DNA of 64,000 nt from Serripes groenlandicus. Lineage: Eukaryota; Mollusca; Bivalvia; Cardiida; Cardiidae. The stretch spans positions 30,185,059-30,249,058 of the forward strand of contig JASEVX010000010.1 of the NCBI GenBank assembly GCA_031761405.1, given 5' to 3'. Shown one piece after another: positions 63,866-64,000 of the stretch (within the stretch, counting starts at the first letter, position 1; every line of letters begins with the position of its first letter). The position numbers and the translations under genes were made by a program. The notes under the pieces were generated by a model that made no database searches, was not told the DNA's origin, and worked only from the letters and a program-made list of their open reading frames with translations.

Positions 63866-64000
63866 TTGACCTTTACACATACAACCGAATCAGCAGCAGA
63901 CGACAATGAAAACATATTGCCGAAAATGGAAAACGTCTCCATAAATGAGAGTCTAATTATTACATAGAGTTGAAAATATCGTGACAAAAGGAGAAATTGC
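63866..64000 (-). mobile_element. TTAA-MITE family A, left part, cut by the window end
   Basis: ttgacctttacacatacaac, atcagcagcagacgacaatg, gttgaaaatatcgtgacaaa, ggagaaattgc at the last base. Confidence 0.75.

Noticed and set aside
1..64000. CRISPR array, prokaryotic operons, riboswitches
   Set aside because: Spacing of repeats is irregular, repeats are long and palindromic with TTAA flanks, and introns, SINEs and base composition indicate an animal genome.

Overview
This is a eukaryotic, AT-rich window that reads like a mollusc genome, most probably a bivalve. The clues are tRNA-derived SINEs with the tail 'ccgtgatataactgaaatattgttgaaagcggcgttaaac', minisatellite-bearing elements that end in a GGGCCATCTTGGCCC hairpin followed by CTCTTGTT, and blocks of the 'tcactaggtcaaggtca' type. 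The species assignment is inference from memory of bivalve repeats; no database was searched. Nothing here looks bacterial or viral.

The window is mostly transposable elements. One family dominates: a MITE of about 230 bp, called family A here. It is flanked by TTAA, has termini TTAACCCTTTCCC...GGGAAAGGGTTAA and subterminal CTGCAGCAGAC, and carries a long central palindrome (GAAATTGCTC-loop-GAGCAATTTC). TTAA targets with CCCT-type ends are what piggyBac-type elements leave. I count roughly one hundred complete, nested, shortened or eroded copies, more than one per kb, and no transposase. Other families are C (hairpin around CCTATGTTGTGGGTACTC), D (two 250-bp copies with 4-bp target duplications), E (one 89-bp CACTG element), B (ATACCCCC hairpin at one end, TTCAGTGATATTTCTAGTTT at the other), H (minisatellite elements with a GGGCCATSWTGGCCC end hairpin) and three SINE types.

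One protein-coding gene can be supported, on the + strand. Two internal exons (20138-20282 and 21235-21309) and a terminal exon (59254-60092) have consensus splice sites and matching phase. The roughly 38-kb intron between exon 2 and the last exon contains most of the repeats. The protein is low-complexity and acidic towards the C-terminus and I do not recognise it. A second candidate is a first coding exon on the minus strand (8051-7945) with CRE motifs just upstream. It lies inside a 5.87-kb TIR element.

Layout: 1-3,750, MITEs. 3,685-9,926, a multi-level nest (MITE in MITE, a 5.87-kb TIR element in that, and minisatellite, SINEs and candidate exon inside). 10-20 kb, dense MITEs with SINEs and a MITE-free island at 17.3-18.6 kb. 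20.1-21.3 kb, two exons. 21.5-27.7 kb, MITEs. 27,724-33,797 and 33,998-40,072 are near-identical 6.07-kb copies on the two sides of a 200-N gap, most simply an assembly duplication. 40.2-44.6 kb, a minisatellite element with three levels of periodicity, sitting inside a MITE. 44.7-59.2 kb, MITEs, SINEs and further minisatellite elements. 59.25-60.09 kb, last exon. 60.1-64 kb, MITEs, the second family D copy and a tandem block. Strand for family A is '+' when the CATATAGACGC-type end is on the left and '-' when the CATACGACAATTCTGCAG-type end is on the left.
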